From assembly GCA_001899255.1 (NCBI GenBank), contig MKVX01000005.1, positions 186,001 through 250,000 of the forward strand: a stretch of 64,000 nt of DNA, in the 5' to 3' direction. This DNA is from Rhizobiales bacterium 62-47. GTDB taxonomy: Bacteria; Pseudomonadota; Alphaproteobacteria; Rhizobiales; Xanthobacteraceae. This document shows, in pieces, positions 24,191 to 34,505 of this stretch; positions within the stretch are counted from its first letter, which is position 1; each line of letters starts with the position of its first letter. A model generated the notes under the pieces. That model saw only the letters and a program-made list of their open reading frames with translations. It was not told where the DNA came from and did no database searches. Both the position numbers and the translations under genes were made by a program.

Positions 24191-25375
24191 ATGCAAAGCA
24201 AGGCTCAGATCGACCAGGCGTTACGGCAGATGAGCGACGCCAAGGAGATTCCCGGCGTCGTCGCCATCGCCGCCACCGGCAACGATATTCTTTACGAAGG
24301 CGCGTTCGGCAAACGCGATCTCGGCAAGCCCGATGCGATGACGCTCGATAGCGTGTTCTGGATCGCGTCGATGACCAAGGCGATCACATCCGCCGCCGGC
24401 ATGCAACTCGTCGAGCAAGGCAAGCTGTCGCTCGACGAGCCGATCGGCAAGGTGTTGCCGGATCTCGCCGCACCGCAGGTGCTGGAAGGCTTCGCTGCCG
24501 ATGGCGCGCCGAAATTGCGCCCCGCCAGGAAGCCGATCACATTGCGCCACCTGATGACCCACACCGCCGGCTTCGCCTACGACATGTGGAACGGCGACAT
24601 GGTGACGTTTCTCGAAAAGACCGGTACGCCGGGCATCACCTCGTGCCAGAACGCCGCGCTGAAAACGCCGATCATGACCGACCCCGGCACCCGCTGGGAA
24701 TACGGGACCAACATCGATTTCGTCGGCAAGGCGGTGGAGGCCGCCAGCGGCAAGCGGCTCGGTGAGTATCTGCGCGACAACATGTTCGACCCGCTCGGCA
24801 TGCGCGACACCGGCTTCAAGATCGGCGACGCCCAACGCAAGCGTCTGGTCGGCATGCATGCGCGCGGCCCGGACGGTTCGCTGCAACCGATCCCGTTCGA
24901 ACTGGAGCAGAATCCGGAATTCGAGATGGGCGGCGGCGGCCTCTACGGCACCGCGGCCGATTACATCAGGTTCACCCAGATGATCCTGAACAAGGGCCGC
25001 GGCAACGGCAACCAGGTGCTGAAGCCCGAAACCATCGCCACGATGGGACAGAACCACATCGGCGACCTGACCATGGGCAAGATGACGGCGCATGTGGCGT
25101 TCGCCACCAACGACGTCGATCTCTATCCCGGCATGGCGAAGAAATGGGGCCTCAGCTTCATGATCAATACCGCCAAGACGCCGGAAGGCCGCAGCCCCGG
25201 CAGCTTGGCGTGGGCCGGCCTCGCCAATACCTACTACTGGATCGATCCGGTGCGCGACATCACCGGCGTCATCCTGATGCAGGTGCTGCCGTTCGCCGAC
25301 GCCAAATGTCTCGGTGCCTTCGCGGCATTCGAATCCGGCATTTACGCCGGGCTCGACGCGCAGCGCGCGGCTTGA
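24191..25375 (+). CDS. Serine hydrolase of the class C beta-lactamase / esterase family
   Basis: The 394-residue product is a penicillin-binding-like serine hydrolase. The nucleophile motif SMTK (S-x-x-K) lies in FWIASMTKAITSAAGMQL near residue 59. The second motif YGTN (Y-x-N-type region, WEYGTNIDFVGKAVE) lies near 170. An HLMTHTAGF segment near 118 is typical of family VIII esterases and related proteins. There is no signal peptide, so it is likely cytoplasmic and acts on esters, lactones or amides rather than cell-wall substrates. GGGAGATGAGAC precedes the ATG. A good terminator follows, so it is a single-gene unit. Confidence 0.87.
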   Translation: MQSKAQIDQALRQMSDAKEIPGVVAIAATGNDILYEGAFGKRDLGKPDAMTLDSVFWIASMTKAITSAAGMQLVEQGKLSLDEPIGKVLPDLAAPQVLEGFAADGAPKLRPARKPITLRHLMTHTAGFAYDMWNGDMVTFLEKTGTPGITSCQNAALKTPIMTDPGTRWEYGTNIDFVGKAVEAASGKRLGEYLRDNMFDPLGMRDTGFKIGDAQRKRLVGMHARGPDGSLQPIPFELEQNPEFEMGGGGLYGTAADYIRFTQMILNKGRGNGNQVLKPETIATMGQNHIGDLTMGKMTAHVAFATNDVDLYPGMAKKWGLSFMINTAKTPEGRSPGSLAWAGLANTYYWIDPVRDITGVILMQVLPFADAKCLGAFAAFESGIYAGLDAQRAA

Positions 25376-25389
25376 AAACCATCGTCCAG

Positions 25390-25423
25390 CCCGGCGGATT
25401 CGCACCGAACCCGCCGGGTTTTT
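25390..25423 (+). terminator. Intrinsic terminator after the serine hydrolase gene
   Basis: CCCGGCGG at 25390-25397 pairs perfectly with CCGCCGGG at 25411-25418, and T5 follows at 25419-25423. It lies 15 bases after the stop codon. Confidence 0.75.
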
Positions 25424-25455
25424 GAATTGGCCGTTGACAGCACGGAGATGCGCCT

Positions 25456-27150
25456 GTGACTCAGCCACTCGACAGTTACGTCTGCGGCGTCGCCGATGCG
25501 CCGCTGCTCGGCGACACCATCGGACGCGCGCTCGATCGCGCCGTCTCGCGCTGGGGCGATCGCGAAGCGCTGGTCTCGCCCAGCCATGACGTGCGCTGGA
25601 CGTGGCGCGAGTTCGCCGCGCGCGTCGATGCGCTGGCTGCGGGCCTGCTCGCGCTCGGTCTCGAACGCGGCGCGCGCATCGGCGTGTGGTCGCTCAATCG
25701 GCCGGAATGGACGCTGACGCAGTTCGCAGCCGCCAAGGCCGGGCTGATCCTCGTCACCATCAATCCGGCCTATCGCTTGAGCGAACTGGAATTCGCGCTC
25801 GGCAAGGTCGGTTGCGCGGCGATTGTCGCCGCCACCGAATTCAAGACCAGCAAATACATCGAGATGCTCAACACGCTGCTGCCGGAGCTGGCGCGCGCGA
25901 CGCCCGGCGACCTGCATGCGGCGCGATTGCCGAACCTGCGCGCGGTGATCCAGGTCGGCGGCCCGAAAGCGCCCGGCACCGTCGCGTTCGACGACATCGC
26001 GGCGATGGGCGGGCCGCGCCACCGCGAGCAGATCGCGACGCTCGGCAAGCTGCTGCAATTCGACGACGCGGTGAACATCCAGTTCACCAGCGGCACCACC
26101 GGTTCGCCCAAGGGCGTGACGCTGACGCATCACAACATTCTCAACAACGGTTATTTCACCGGGCGCGCCATGCGCCTCACCGAGAACGACCGCATCTGCA
26201 TCCCGGTGCCGCTGTATCACTGCTTCGGCATGGTGATGGGCAACCTCGCGTCGGTGACGCTTGGCGCCACCATGGTCTATCCCGGCGAGGGCTTCGATCC
26301 CTTGGCTACGCTGCAGACCGTCGAGCGCGAAAAATGCACGACGCTGTACGGCGTGCCGACCATGTTCATCGCCGAACTGGATCATCCGGAGTTTTCCAGG
26401 TTCGACCTGTCGTCGCTGCGGACCGGCATCATGGCCGGCGCGCCCTGTCCCATCGAAGTGATGAAGCGCGTCAACGACGAAATGAACATGCGCGAAGTGA
26501 CCATCGCCTATGGCATGACCGAAACCAGCCCGGTCAGTTTCCAGAGCGCCACCGACGATCCGCTCGAACGCCGCGTCTCCACCGTCGGACGCATTCATCC
26601 GCATGTCGAGGTCAAGGTGGTCGATCTCGAAGGCCGCATCGTGCCGCGCGGCGAACGCGGCGAATTGTGCACGCGCGGCTACAGCGTCATGCTCGGCTAT
26701 TGGGAGGACGCGGAGAAGACCGCCGACGTGCTCGATGCCAATGGCTGGATGCACACCGGCGATCTCGCGGTGATCGACGCCGAGGGCTATTGCAACATCG
26801 TCGGCCGCATCAAGGACATGGTGATCCGCGGCGGCGAGAATCTCTATCCGCGCGAGATCGAGGAATTCCTCTACCGGCACCCGAAGATTCAGGACGTGCA
26901 GATTTTCGGCGTCGCCGACTCCCGCTACGGCGAGGAATTGTGCGCGTGGATTCGCGTGCGCGCCGGCGAGACCTTGACCGATACCGAGGTGCGCGCGTTC
27001 TGCGAGGGGCAGATCGCGCACAACAAGATCCCGCGCTATGTCGAATTCGTCGAGGAATTTCCGATGACGGTGACGGGCAAGATCCAGAAATTCATCATGC
27101 GCGAGCAGGTCGAGCAGCGGCTGGGGTTGCAGGCGGCGAAAACGGCGTAG
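25456..27150 (+). CDS. AMP-binding acyl-CoA synthetase (fatty-acid-type)
   Basis: It activates a carboxylic acid to an acyl-CoA through an acyl-adenylate. The 564-residue product has the phosphate loop [16 protein letters not shown] near 210. The adenine motif [11 protein letters not shown] lies near 352. The hinge-linked motif [19 protein letters not shown] is near 433-451, followed by [20 protein letters not shown]. The catalytic Lys lies in [13 protein letters not shown] near 540. Length and [18 protein letters not shown] resemble medium/long-chain acyl-CoA synthases of the FadD3/AcsA-like AMP-binding type; exact chain length is not clear. It starts with GTG at 25456, 32 bases after the terminator of the previous gene. 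Confidence 0.9.
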   Translation: MTQPLDSYVCGVADAPLLGDTIGRALDRAVSRWGDREALVSPSHDVRWTWREFAARVDALAAGLLALGLERGARIGVWSLNRPEWTLTQFAAAKAGLILVTINPAYRLSELEFALGKVGCAAIVAATEFKTSKYIEMLNTLLPELARATPGDLHAARLPNLRAVIQVGGPKAPGTVAFDDIAAMGGPRHREQIATLGKLLQFDDAVNIQFTSGTTGSPKGVTLTHHNILNNGYFTGRAMRLTENDRICIPVPLYHCFGMVMGNLASVTLGATMVYPGEGFDPLATLQTVEREKCTTLYGVPTMFIAELDHPEFSRFDLSSLRTGIMAGAPCPIEVMKRVNDEMNMREVTIAYGMTETSPVSFQSATDDPLERRVSTVGRIHPHVEVKVVDLEGRIVPRGERGELCTRGYSVMLGYWEDAEKTADVLDANGWMHTGDLAVIDAEGYCNIVGRIKDMVIRGGENLYPREIEEFLYRHPKIQDVQIFGVADSRYGEELCAWIRVRAGETLTDTEVRAFCEGQIAHNKIPRYVEFVEEFPMTVTGKIQKFIMREQVEQRLGLQAAKTA

Positions 27151-27173
27151 GCCGCGACCAAAGTGGGTCCGGC

Positions 27174-27201
27174 CCCCTCTCCCGCTTGCGGGGGGGAGAG
27201 A
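27174..27201. repeat. CCCTCTCCC hairpin, family E (copy 1)
   Basis: CCCTCTCCCGC and its partner GGGGGGAGAG form a hairpin with a TTGC-type loop between the convergent acyl-CoA synthetase and adenosine kinase genes. A sister hairpin with the same CCCTCTCC/GGAGAGGG arms lies at 63460-63481, also between convergent genes. A terminator role is plausible, although no T run follows. Confidence 0.5.
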
Positions 27202-27257
27202 GCAAGCTGTCCTTGCCGCGAACCTCGCGAACGTCTCGATGGGCTATGCCCGACGGT

Positions 27258-28259
27258 TCACACCGGCAGGCCCTGCGCCTGCGCCAGTTGCTTGAGCGAC
27301 ACCTGCGGCCGCGCGCCGACATGCTGGATGACTTCAGCGGCCGCGAGCGCGCCGAGCCGCCCCGCATCGGTGTGGCTGGCGCCGCGCACTAGGCCGAACA
27401 GGAAACCGGCGGCGAACAGGTCTCCGGCGCCCGTGGTGTCCACCAGTTGCTCGATCGGCGATGCCGGCACCGGCGTGGTGAGGCCGCCCTCGATGACGAC
27501 GCAACCCTTCTCGCTGCGCGTCACCACGCCGAGCCCGACATCCTTGCGCAGCGCGCCGAGCGCGGTATCGAAATCCGCCGTCTGATACAGCGCGTGCAGT
27601 TCGCTCTCGTTGGCGAATACGATGTCCACCGTGCCGGAGCGCATCAGTTGGAGGAACTCATCGCGGTAACGATCGACACAGAACGAGTCCGACAGCGTCA
27701 GCGCCACCTTGCGGTTTGCGCCGTGCGCGATCTGCGAGGCCTTGAGGAACGCATCCTTGGCGTTCTTCGGATCCCACAGATAGCCCTCGAGATAGACGAT
27801 GCCGGAAGCCGTGATCTGCTCCGGATCGATATCGGCCGGCGTCAGGTCCTGCGCCGCGCCGAGATACGTGTTCATGGTGCGCTCGCCATCGGGCGTCACC
27901 AGAATGTAAGAGCAGCCGGTGGCCGGGCCACCGCTCGCCGCGGGCGTATCGAACGCCACCTGCGCGGCGCGAATGTCGTGGGTATAGAGACGGCCGATCT
28001 GATCGTCCTTGACCTTGCCGACATAGGCCGCGCGGGCGCCGAACCCCGCCAAGCCGACGATGGTATTCGCCGCCGAGCCGCCAGACATTTCGGTCGCCGG
28101 ACCCATCGCGCTGTAGATCGCCGCCGCGCGGCTCTCATCGATCAGCGCCATCGATCCCTTGGTCATCTGATGCTGCGCCAGAAACGCCTCGTCGGTCTGC
28201 ACCAGCACGTCGAAGATCGCGTTGCCGATCCCGAGGACGTCGTATTTCACTGCGGCCAT
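27258..28259 (-). CDS. Adenosine kinase (PfkB family)
   Basis: It phosphorylates adenosine to AMP. The 333-residue product has the PfkB N-terminal glycine motif region (GSAANTIVGLAGFGARAAYVGKV, about 60-82) and the C-terminal signature DTTGAGDLFAAGFLFGLVRG near 287-306, with the catalytic Asp in GAGD. The N-terminus MAAVKYDVLGIGNAIFDVLVQ and SMALIDE near 36 are shared with the rhizobial adenosine kinase group rather than ribokinase. It is divergent from murJ, with 148 bp between starts. Confidence 0.9.
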   Translation of the reverse strand: MAAVKYDVLGIGNAIFDVLVQTDEAFLAQHQMTKGSMALIDESRAAAIYSAMGPATEMSGGSAANTIVGLAGFGARAAYVGKVKDDQIGRLYTHDIRAAQVAFDTPAASGGPATGCSYILVTPDGERTMNTYLGAAQDLTPADIDPEQITASGIVYLEGYLWDPKNAKDAFLKASQIAHGANRKVALTLSDSFCVDRYRDEFLQLMRSGTVDIVFANESELHALYQTADFDTALGALRKDVGLGVVTRSEKGCVVIEGGLTTPVPASPIEQLVDTTGAGDLFAAGFLFGLVRGASHTDAGRLGALAAAEVIQHVGARPQVSLKQLAQAQGLPV

Positions 28260-28407
28260 TATCCAAATCCCGTTACGGCAATTGCGATTGTGCGGAAAAT
28301 CCGATCAAAGTCGGGTTTATCAGTGCTGCGGCCTATCACGTTCCACCGCGCAGCAGCAAGCGCCGCTGCCGCCATCGCCCACCCCAACGACCCATCGTTC
28401 AAGGCCC

Positions 28408-29988
28408 ATGATCCGTCACCTGCTGACAGTCTCCACCGGAACACTGGCGTCGCGGCTGCTCGGCTTCATGCGCGATGCCATGGTGGCCGCGCTGCTCGGC
28501 GCCGGTCCGATCGCCGACGCCTTTCTGGTGGCGTTCCAGATGGTCAATGTGGCGCGGCGTCTGTTGACCGAAGGCGCGCTCAACGCCGCGCTGGTGCCGG
28601 CTTACTGGCGTGCGCGCGAGAGTGACGGCCTCGCCGCCGCCGCGGCATTGGCCGGGCGCGTGCTCGGCACCGTCAGCCTTGCGCTGTTCGTGGCCGCCGC
28701 GCTCATCGGCCTCGCGATGCCATTGGTGATCGGCGTGCTGGCGCCGGGCTTCGCCGGTCAGCCGACATTGCAGTTTGCGGTCGACGATGCGCGGCTGATG
28801 CTGCCCTATCTTGCTTTTGCAGGCCCCGTCACCGTGATGATGGGCCTGCTCAACGCGCACCATCGTTTTGCGCTCACGGCGTTCTCGCCGCTGCTGTTCA
28901 ACATCGCGCTGATCGCCGTCATGGCGCTGCTGTTGCTGCGGCAGCAGGATGCGGCGCACGCCGCATTGTTGATCGCCGCCACCGTCGGCGCGGCGGGCCT
29001 TTTGCAATTGCTGGTGCTCGCCGTGCGCGGCAGCGGCCTCGCCACACCATTGCGCGTCAGCTTCGACCGCGAGATGCGCGGTTTCTTCGCCAAGGCGATC
29101 CCCGGCATGATCGCCAGTTCGGGGCCGCAGCTGTTGATCGTCGGCGGCGCGATCATCGCCTCCGCGTCGCCAGCGGCGGTGTCGTGGCTGTATTTCGCCA
29201 ACCGGCTGATCGAACTGCCGCTCGGCATCGTCGGCGTGGCGATGGGCACCGTGCTGGTGCCGGAACTGACACGCGCGGCGCATCGCGACGACGGCGCGGC
29301 GTTCTCGCAAACCATGTCGCGCAGTTTCGAACTTGCGCTCGGTCTCGCGCTGCCGGCGACGCTCGGGCTGATGATCCTGAGCGCCCCGATCGTGCGCGCG
29401 CTGTTCGAGCACGGCGCGTTCACCGCCGCCGATACGCAAGCGACAGCGCTGGCGCTGAGCTGGCTCGCGCTCGGCCTGCCGGCGCATGTGCTGGTCAAGA
29501 CGCTGGCGCCGGCGTTCTTCGCGCGCGGCGATACCGCGACGCCCGGCTGGGCCGTGGTGCGGAGCCTCGCCATCACCATCGCCGCCGCGCTGCTGCTCGG
29601 CCACTGGTTCGGCGCCAGCGGCGTCGCCGCCGCCATCGCGCTCGGCGCCTGGAGCAATGCGCTCGGCCTGCTGCTCCGCGCCGCCGCGACCTTCGGGCTA
29701 CATCCCGATGCGGACGCACGACGCCGGTTGCCGCGCATCGCCTCGGCAGCACTGGTGATGGGCGGGGCGCTGTGGCTGGCAACGGCGCTGGCGCTGCCGT
29801 CGCTTGCCGAGGCGCATGGCATCGTTCGTATCGCCGCGCTCGGCGCGCTGATCGTCCTCGCCGTGGCGCTCTATGGCCTGCTGCTGCGCGCATTCAACGT
29901 CACCACGTGGGCCGAGGCCGCGCGCGCATGGCGGTCAGCCAAGCCGCACAGCTCAAATCCCGAAGGCTCGCAAGACTTGCGCCCCTAG
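28408..29988 (+). CDS. murJ: Lipid II flippase MurJ
   Basis: MurJ moves lipid-linked peptidoglycan precursor across the inner membrane. The 526-residue product is almost entirely membrane-embedded (about 14 helices). It opens with the family motif [30 protein letters not shown] (residues 12-41). Later marks are [15 protein letters not shown] near 51 and QQ/LPxGIxG-type [21 protein letters not shown] near 268-290. The ATG at 28408 ([19 protein letters not shown]) fits the family; an upstream in-frame start would add 62 unrelated residues. It precedes trpS by 67 bp on the same strand, a linkage I have seen in related genomes. Confidence 0.95.
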   Translation: MIRHLLTVSTGTLASRLLGFMRDAMVAALLGAGPIADAFLVAFQMVNVARRLLTEGALNAALVPAYWRARESDGLAAAAALAGRVLGTVSLALFVAAALIGLAMPLVIGVLAPGFAGQPTLQFAVDDARLMLPYLAFAGPVTVMMGLLNAHHRFALTAFSPLLFNIALIAVMALLLLRQQDAAHAALLIAATVGAAGLLQLLVLAVRGSGLATPLRVSFDREMRGFFAKAIPGMIASSGPQLLIVGGAIIASASPAAVSWLYFANRLIELPLGIVGVAMGTVLVPELTRAAHRDDGAAFSQTMSRSFELALGLALPATLGLMILSAPIVRALFEHGAFTAADTQATALALSWLALGLPAHVLVKTLAPAFFARGDTATPGWAVVRSLAITIAAALLLGHWFGASGVAAAIALGAWSNALGLLLRAAATFGLHPDADARRRLPRIASAALVMGGALWLATALALPSLAEAHGIVRIAALGALIVLAVALYGLLLRAFNVTTWAEAARAWRSAKPHSSNPEGSQDLRP

Positions 29989-30055
29989 GCCCCGCGTGGC
30001 AATGGACAGCGGCATGCGGCAAGCCGCTGGCGCCGCTTCAATCAGGAACACGACG

Positions 30056-31099
<1,044 letters not shown>

Positions 31100-31238
31100 T
31101 TTTGCACAGCCTCAAGCGCGTTCCTTACGCCGGCCACATTTGACGCGACGGCACGCGCGCTTGTGCAAGCCGCTTGTCCAAGCCGCTCGCGCCGTGGCAG
31201 CATGCGCGCTCCGCCGTGGGCGCGGCGCCAATTTGAAA

Positions 31239-31287
31239 GAGCATGATCTTCCCGGACCACCGGCACCCGCTTCGCCGGATCATGCTC
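31239..31287. repeat. Dispersed palindromic repeat, family C
   Basis: GAGCATGATC at 31239-31248 and GATCATGCTC at 31278-31287 are perfect complements around a 29-base core with CCGG. This is a version of the GAGCATGATC...GATCATGCTC element common in Bradyrhizobium-type genomes. It ends 16 bases before the start of the universal stress protein gene, so it lies in that gene's leader or promoter. Confidence 0.75.
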
Positions 31288-31303
31288 GAGCATCGGGACA
31301 TGC

Positions 31304-31798
31304 ATGAGCACACAGCGACGAAGTTACGAGCAAGGCCACAAACCGAAATGCCTGGTCATCGTTGACGACTCCGCGGAGTGGGATCGCGCGGTGTATTACG
31401 CCAGCCGCTGGGCGGTGCGCGTCGGCGGCGGCGTGGTGATGCTGCGCGTCATCGAGACCGAGGACCGCAACCAGCAATGGCTCGGCGTTGCCGACATCAT
31501 GAAGGCGGAGGCCGACGAGATCGCCAATGCCGCGCTGGATCGCGCAGCAGGCCGCGCCAACGGCGTGGCGGCGATCACCCCGGAGCGGGTCATCCGCGAG
31601 GGCGTTCCCAGCGAGCAGATTCTCGATGTCATCGACAAGGACGTCGACATCTCGATGCTGGTGCTGGCCGCCAGCGTCGGCCCCGAGGGGCCGGGACCGA
31701 TCATCACGGCGCTGGCCAAGACGGTCGGAACTTTCCCGATCCCGGTCACCATCGTGCCCGGCAATCTAAGCGATAGCGACATCGACGGCCTATCGTAA
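31304..31798 (+). CDS. Universal stress protein (UspA family)
   Basis: This is a small alpha/beta nucleotide-type fold protein made under stress. The 164-residue product has one Usp domain. The first strand is CLVIVDDSAEWDRAVYYASRWA near 16-37, followed by VGGGVVMLRVIE, an RVIREGVPSEQILDVID segment near 98-114, and DISMLVLAASVGPEGPGPIITAL at the C-terminal part. The G-2x-G-9x-G(S/T) ATP motif of the MJ0577 class is not obvious, so it may belong to the non-ATP-binding class. It lies 104 bp upstream of the Nfu gene in its own unit. Confidence 0.87.
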   Translation: MSTQRRSYEQGHKPKCLVIVDDSAEWDRAVYYASRWAVRVGGGVVMLRVIETEDRNQQWLGVADIMKAEADEIANAALDRAAGRANGVAAITPERVIREGVPSEQILDVIDKDVDISMLVLAASVGPEGPGPIITALAKTVGTFPIPVTIVPGNLSDSDIDGLS

Positions 31799-31914
31799 GG
31801 CGATGATAATATTACCGAACCTGCGGCTTCGGCTTGATCGTGCGTTTGCCGTCGCCATTTGATAAAAGACAGCCAAGCGCCGGGCCTTGAACCCGGCGAT
31901 GATTGGAGAAGGCC

Positions 31915-32481
31915 ATGTTTATCCAGACTGAAACGACCCCGAATCCCGCCACGCTGAAGTTCATTCCCGGCCGCACCGTGCTCGGCAGCGGCACCCTCGA
32001 ATTCAACGACCGCGAAGCCGCCGCGCGCTCGCCGCTCGCCGAGCGGCTGTTCAATGTCCCCGGCGTCACCGGCGTGTTCTACGGCTCGGATTTCGTCACC
32101 GTAACCAAGGATGACAGCGACTGGCAGCATCTCAAGCCGGCCATCCTCGGCGCCATCATGGAGCACTACATGTCGGGCGGCCCGCTGATGGCCGATGGCA
32201 GCACCGACGGCGACGTCGCTGACGACGACGGTGAGTTCTTCAACGAGACCGACGCCGAGACCGTCGAGATCATCAAGGACCTCATCGAGACCCGCGTGCG
32301 GCCGGCAGTGGCCAATGACGGCGGCGATATCACGTTCCGCGGCTTCCGCGACGGCATCGTCTATCTCAACATGAAGGGCTCCTGCTCGGGCTGTCCGTCA
32401 TCGACCGCGACGCTCAAGCACGGCATCCAGAATCTGCTCAAGCACTACGTGCCGGAAGTCGTCGAAGTCGAGGCGATGTAA
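31915..32481 (+). CDS. NifU-like Fe-S cluster scaffold protein (Nfu)
   Basis: It carries and transfers iron-sulfur clusters to target proteins. The 188-residue product has an N-terminal Nfu-N domain, starting MFIQTETTPNPATLKFIPG with FYGSDFVTVTKDDSDW near 60. An acidic linker follows (about 92-110). The C-terminal NifU domain has the cluster-ligating C-x-x-C in NMKGSCSGCPSSTATLKHGI near 150-170. Ribosome site GGAGAAGG precedes the ATG 31915; a TTG at 31903 is in frame but less likely. It lies just upstream of tsaB. Confidence 0.95.
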   Translation: MFIQTETTPNPATLKFIPGRTVLGSGTLEFNDREAAARSPLAERLFNVPGVTGVFYGSDFVTVTKDDSDWQHLKPAILGAIMEHYMSGGPLMADGSTDGDVADDDGEFFNETDAETVEIIKDLIETRVRPAVANDGGDITFRGFRDGIVYLNMKGSCSGCPSSTATLKHGIQNLLKHYVPEVVEVEAM

Positions 32482-32597
32482 GTTCGCCCGCCCTGTCTGC
32501 GTCGCCGCAGTGGTGGGGACGCAGCCTGCTGTTGCGGGTGTTGACGACGGCATCCATGCGGGGACGACAGCGAGCAATTTGCTGATATAACTCCCCC

Positions 32598-33290
32598 ATG
32601 CTGATCCTTGCCATCGATACGGCGCTCGACGCCTGCTCCGCCGCCGTGCTCGACACCGAGGCCGGCACGATGCTGGCGCAGGAATCGCTGCCGATGAAGC
32701 GCGGTCACGCCGAGGCGCTGATGCCGCTGATCGCTCGCGTCATCAAAGCGGCTGGCGTCGCTTTCACCGCACTCGACCGCATCGCCGTCACCACCGGTCC
32801 CGGCAGTTTCACCGGCCTGCGCGTCGGCCTCGCCGCCGCGCGCGGCATCGCGCTCGCGGCCGCCAAGCCCGTGGTCGGGCTGACGACGCTGACCGCTTAC
32901 GCCGCGCCGCATGTCAGCGAGTCCAGCCGCCGCCCGATCATTTCCGCCATCGATGCCCGCCACGACCACGTCTATCTGCAGGTCGCCAGCGGCAACGGCG
33001 CCACGCTGGTGCGGCCCGCCGTCGTGCCGATCATCGAAGCGCTCGACGCCGCCCGCTTCGGGCCGCCGCGCATCGTCGGCAACGCTGCCAGGATCATCGC
33101 CGATCGCTGGCCCGCCGATGCCGAACCGCCGGTGCTGGTCGATCCGCAACCGGCGCCGGATATCGCCTGGGTGGCATGGCTCGGCGCCGCCGTATCGCCG
33201 GAGAGCGCCCCGGCGCGGCCCTATTACCTGCGCCCGCCGGATGCCAAGCCGGCGACTAACGCCCTGGCGCGCGCCGTTCCCGCCTCATGA
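32598..33290 (+). CDS. tsaB: tRNA threonylcarbamoyladenosine biosynthesis protein TsaB
   Basis: TsaB is the ASKHA-fold partner of TsaD in making t6A37 on ANN-decoding tRNAs. The 230-residue product opens with the N-terminal strand MLILAIDTALDACSAAVLD. It has the helix EALMPLIARVIKAAG near 38 and the conserved TTGPGSFTGLRVGLAAARGIALA near 65-87. The ASKHA C-terminal half is weakly conserved, as is usual. Its stop overlaps the rimI start by 4 bases, so the two are translationally coupled, a common tsaB-rimI pairing. Confidence 0.94.
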   Translation: MLILAIDTALDACSAAVLDTEAGTMLAQESLPMKRGHAEALMPLIARVIKAAGVAFTALDRIAVTTGPGSFTGLRVGLAAARGIALAAAKPVVGLTTLTAYAAPHVSESSRRPIISAIDARHDHVYLQVASGNGATLVRPAVVPIIEALDAARFGPPRIVGNAARIIADRWPADAEPPVLVDPQPAPDIAWVAWLGAAVSPESAPARPYYLRPPDAKPATNALARAVPAS

Positions 33291-33772
33291 TCGAGCGGCT
33301 GTGGCGATGGTGGCGGCAGTCGCCCGCGGTGGTGGAGGCCGCCCATCTCAACGACGCCCCGGCTTTGGCGAATTTGCACGCCGCCTCGTTCCATCGCGGC
33401 TGGGGCGAGGGCGAATTCGAGGCGATGCTGCGCGAGCCGAACACGCTGGTGCACCGGCTGCGGCAGGGCCGCAAGGTGATCGGCTTTATCGTCTCGCGGC
33501 TGGCGGCCGACGAAGCGGAAATTCTCTCGGTCGCGGTCGCCGCCAGCCAGCGCGGCCGTGGCCTGTCGCGCGGGCTGCTGCTGACTCATCTCGGCCATCT
33601 GGCCGGGCGCGGGGTGCGCACCGTATTCCTTGAAGTGGAGGAAAATAATCAACCGGCCGGCCGGCTGTACAAACGCGCCGGATTTGCCGTGGTCGGCCGC
33701 CGGGAACGCTATTACCGGCAGGCCGGCGGCGAGGAATTGAACGCATTGGTGATGCGCCGCGACTTGTCCTGA
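33287..33772 (+). CDS. rimI: Ribosomal-protein-alanine N-acetyltransferase RimI
   Basis: This GNAT enzyme acetylates the N-terminus of ribosomal protein S18 and some other proteins. The 161-residue product has the acetyl-CoA motif A in ILSVAVAASQRGRGLSRGLL (about 80-99, with QRGRGLS) and motif B in VFLEVEENNQPAGRLYKRAGFAVVGRRERYY near 116-146, which ends with the RimI-type GF..VGRR.YY segment. It is coupled to tsaB by a 4-base overlap and precedes fur by 117 bp. Confidence 0.93.
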   Translation: MIERLWRWWRQSPAVVEAAHLNDAPALANLHAASFHRGWGEGEFEAMLREPNTLVHRLRQGRKVIGFIVSRLAADEAEILSVAVAASQRGRGLSRGLLLTHLGHLAGRGVRTVFLEVEENNQPAGRLYKRAGFAVVGRRERYYRQAGGEELNALVMRRDLS

Positions 33773-33889
33773 TCGCCTCATGGTGGCAAGACACAGGTGG
33801 CGTTTGGATTGGACCTTCGCGCCGCCAACGCGCGGCCGGTGAAGGGCGAAAGTCGGATCCGACCCCCTCGCGTTACCGGAGTCAGGTCG

Positions 33890-34339
33890 ATGACCGTTCT
33901 AAAATCCATGCCGCTGTCGCAAGTCACCGGAATCGAGGCGCGTTGCGCCGCCACCGGCATGCGCATGACGGAGCAGCGCCGCGTCATCGCCCGCGTGCTG
34001 GCCGAAGCCGCCGACCATCCGGATGTCGAGGAATTGTATCGCCGCTGCGTCGCCGTCGACGACAAGATCTCGATCTCCACGGTGTATCGCACCGTCAAAC
34101 TGTTCGAGGACGCCGGCATCATCGAGAGGCACGATTTTCGCGAGGGCCGCGCCCGCTACGAGCAGGTGCCGGAGAGCCACCACGATCATCTCATCAACCT
34201 GCGCGACGGCACGGTGGTCGAGTTCACCTCCGACGAGATCGAAAAGCTGCAGGCGGAGATCGCCCGCAAGCTGGGTTACAAGCTGGTCGATCATCGGCTC
34301 GAACTGTATTGCGTGCCGCTCGACGAGAAGAAGCCCTGA
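33890..34339 (+). CDS. fur: Fur/Mur family metal-responsive regulator
   Basis: This is a winged-helix repressor controlled by bound Mn or Fe. The 149-residue product has the N-terminal DNA-binding domain GMRMTEQRRVIARVLAEA (about 20-37) and SISTVYRTVKLFEDAGIIERHDF near 61-83, then the dimerisation domain with SHHDHLINLRDGTVVEF near 99-115. E. coli Fur has C-x-x-C (ICLDC) at the equivalent of INLRD here, so the structural zinc cysteines are absent. This is usual for the alphaproteobacterial Fur/Mur group, where many members sense manganese. The start ATG 33890 is supported by an upstream GGAG. Bradyrhizobium Fur has the same N-terminus. Confidence 0.92.
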   Translation: MTVLKSMPLSQVTGIEARCAATGMRMTEQRRVIARVLAEAADHPDVEELYRRCVAVDDKISISTVYRTVKLFEDAGIIERHDFREGRARYEQVPESHHDHLINLRDGTVVEFTSDEIEKLQAEIARKLGYKLVDHRLELYCVPLDEKKP

Positions 34340-34358
34340 GCTTCGCGCCACACGACAT

Positions 34359-34460
34359 CGTCATCCTGAGGTGCGACCGACGTCTGTCGCGAGCCTCGAA
34401 GGATGCGACCGTCACCCTTCGAGGCTCGGCGTAAACACGCCTCGCACCTCAGGATGACGG
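34359..34460. repeat. Dispersed palindromic repeat, family A (copy 2)
   Basis: CGTCATCCTGAGGTGCGA and TCGCACCTCAGGATGACG are perfect outer arms of 18 bases. Inner arms GCCTCGAAGGATG and CACCCTTCGAGGC pair as well. It separates fur from the HAD phosphatase gene in tandem orientation. See also 23272-23369 and 59683-59776. Confidence 0.78.
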
Positions 34461-34505
34461 ATCCACGTCGATCGACATCTCATTCGCCGCGAAAGGCTCC
34501 GCCCC

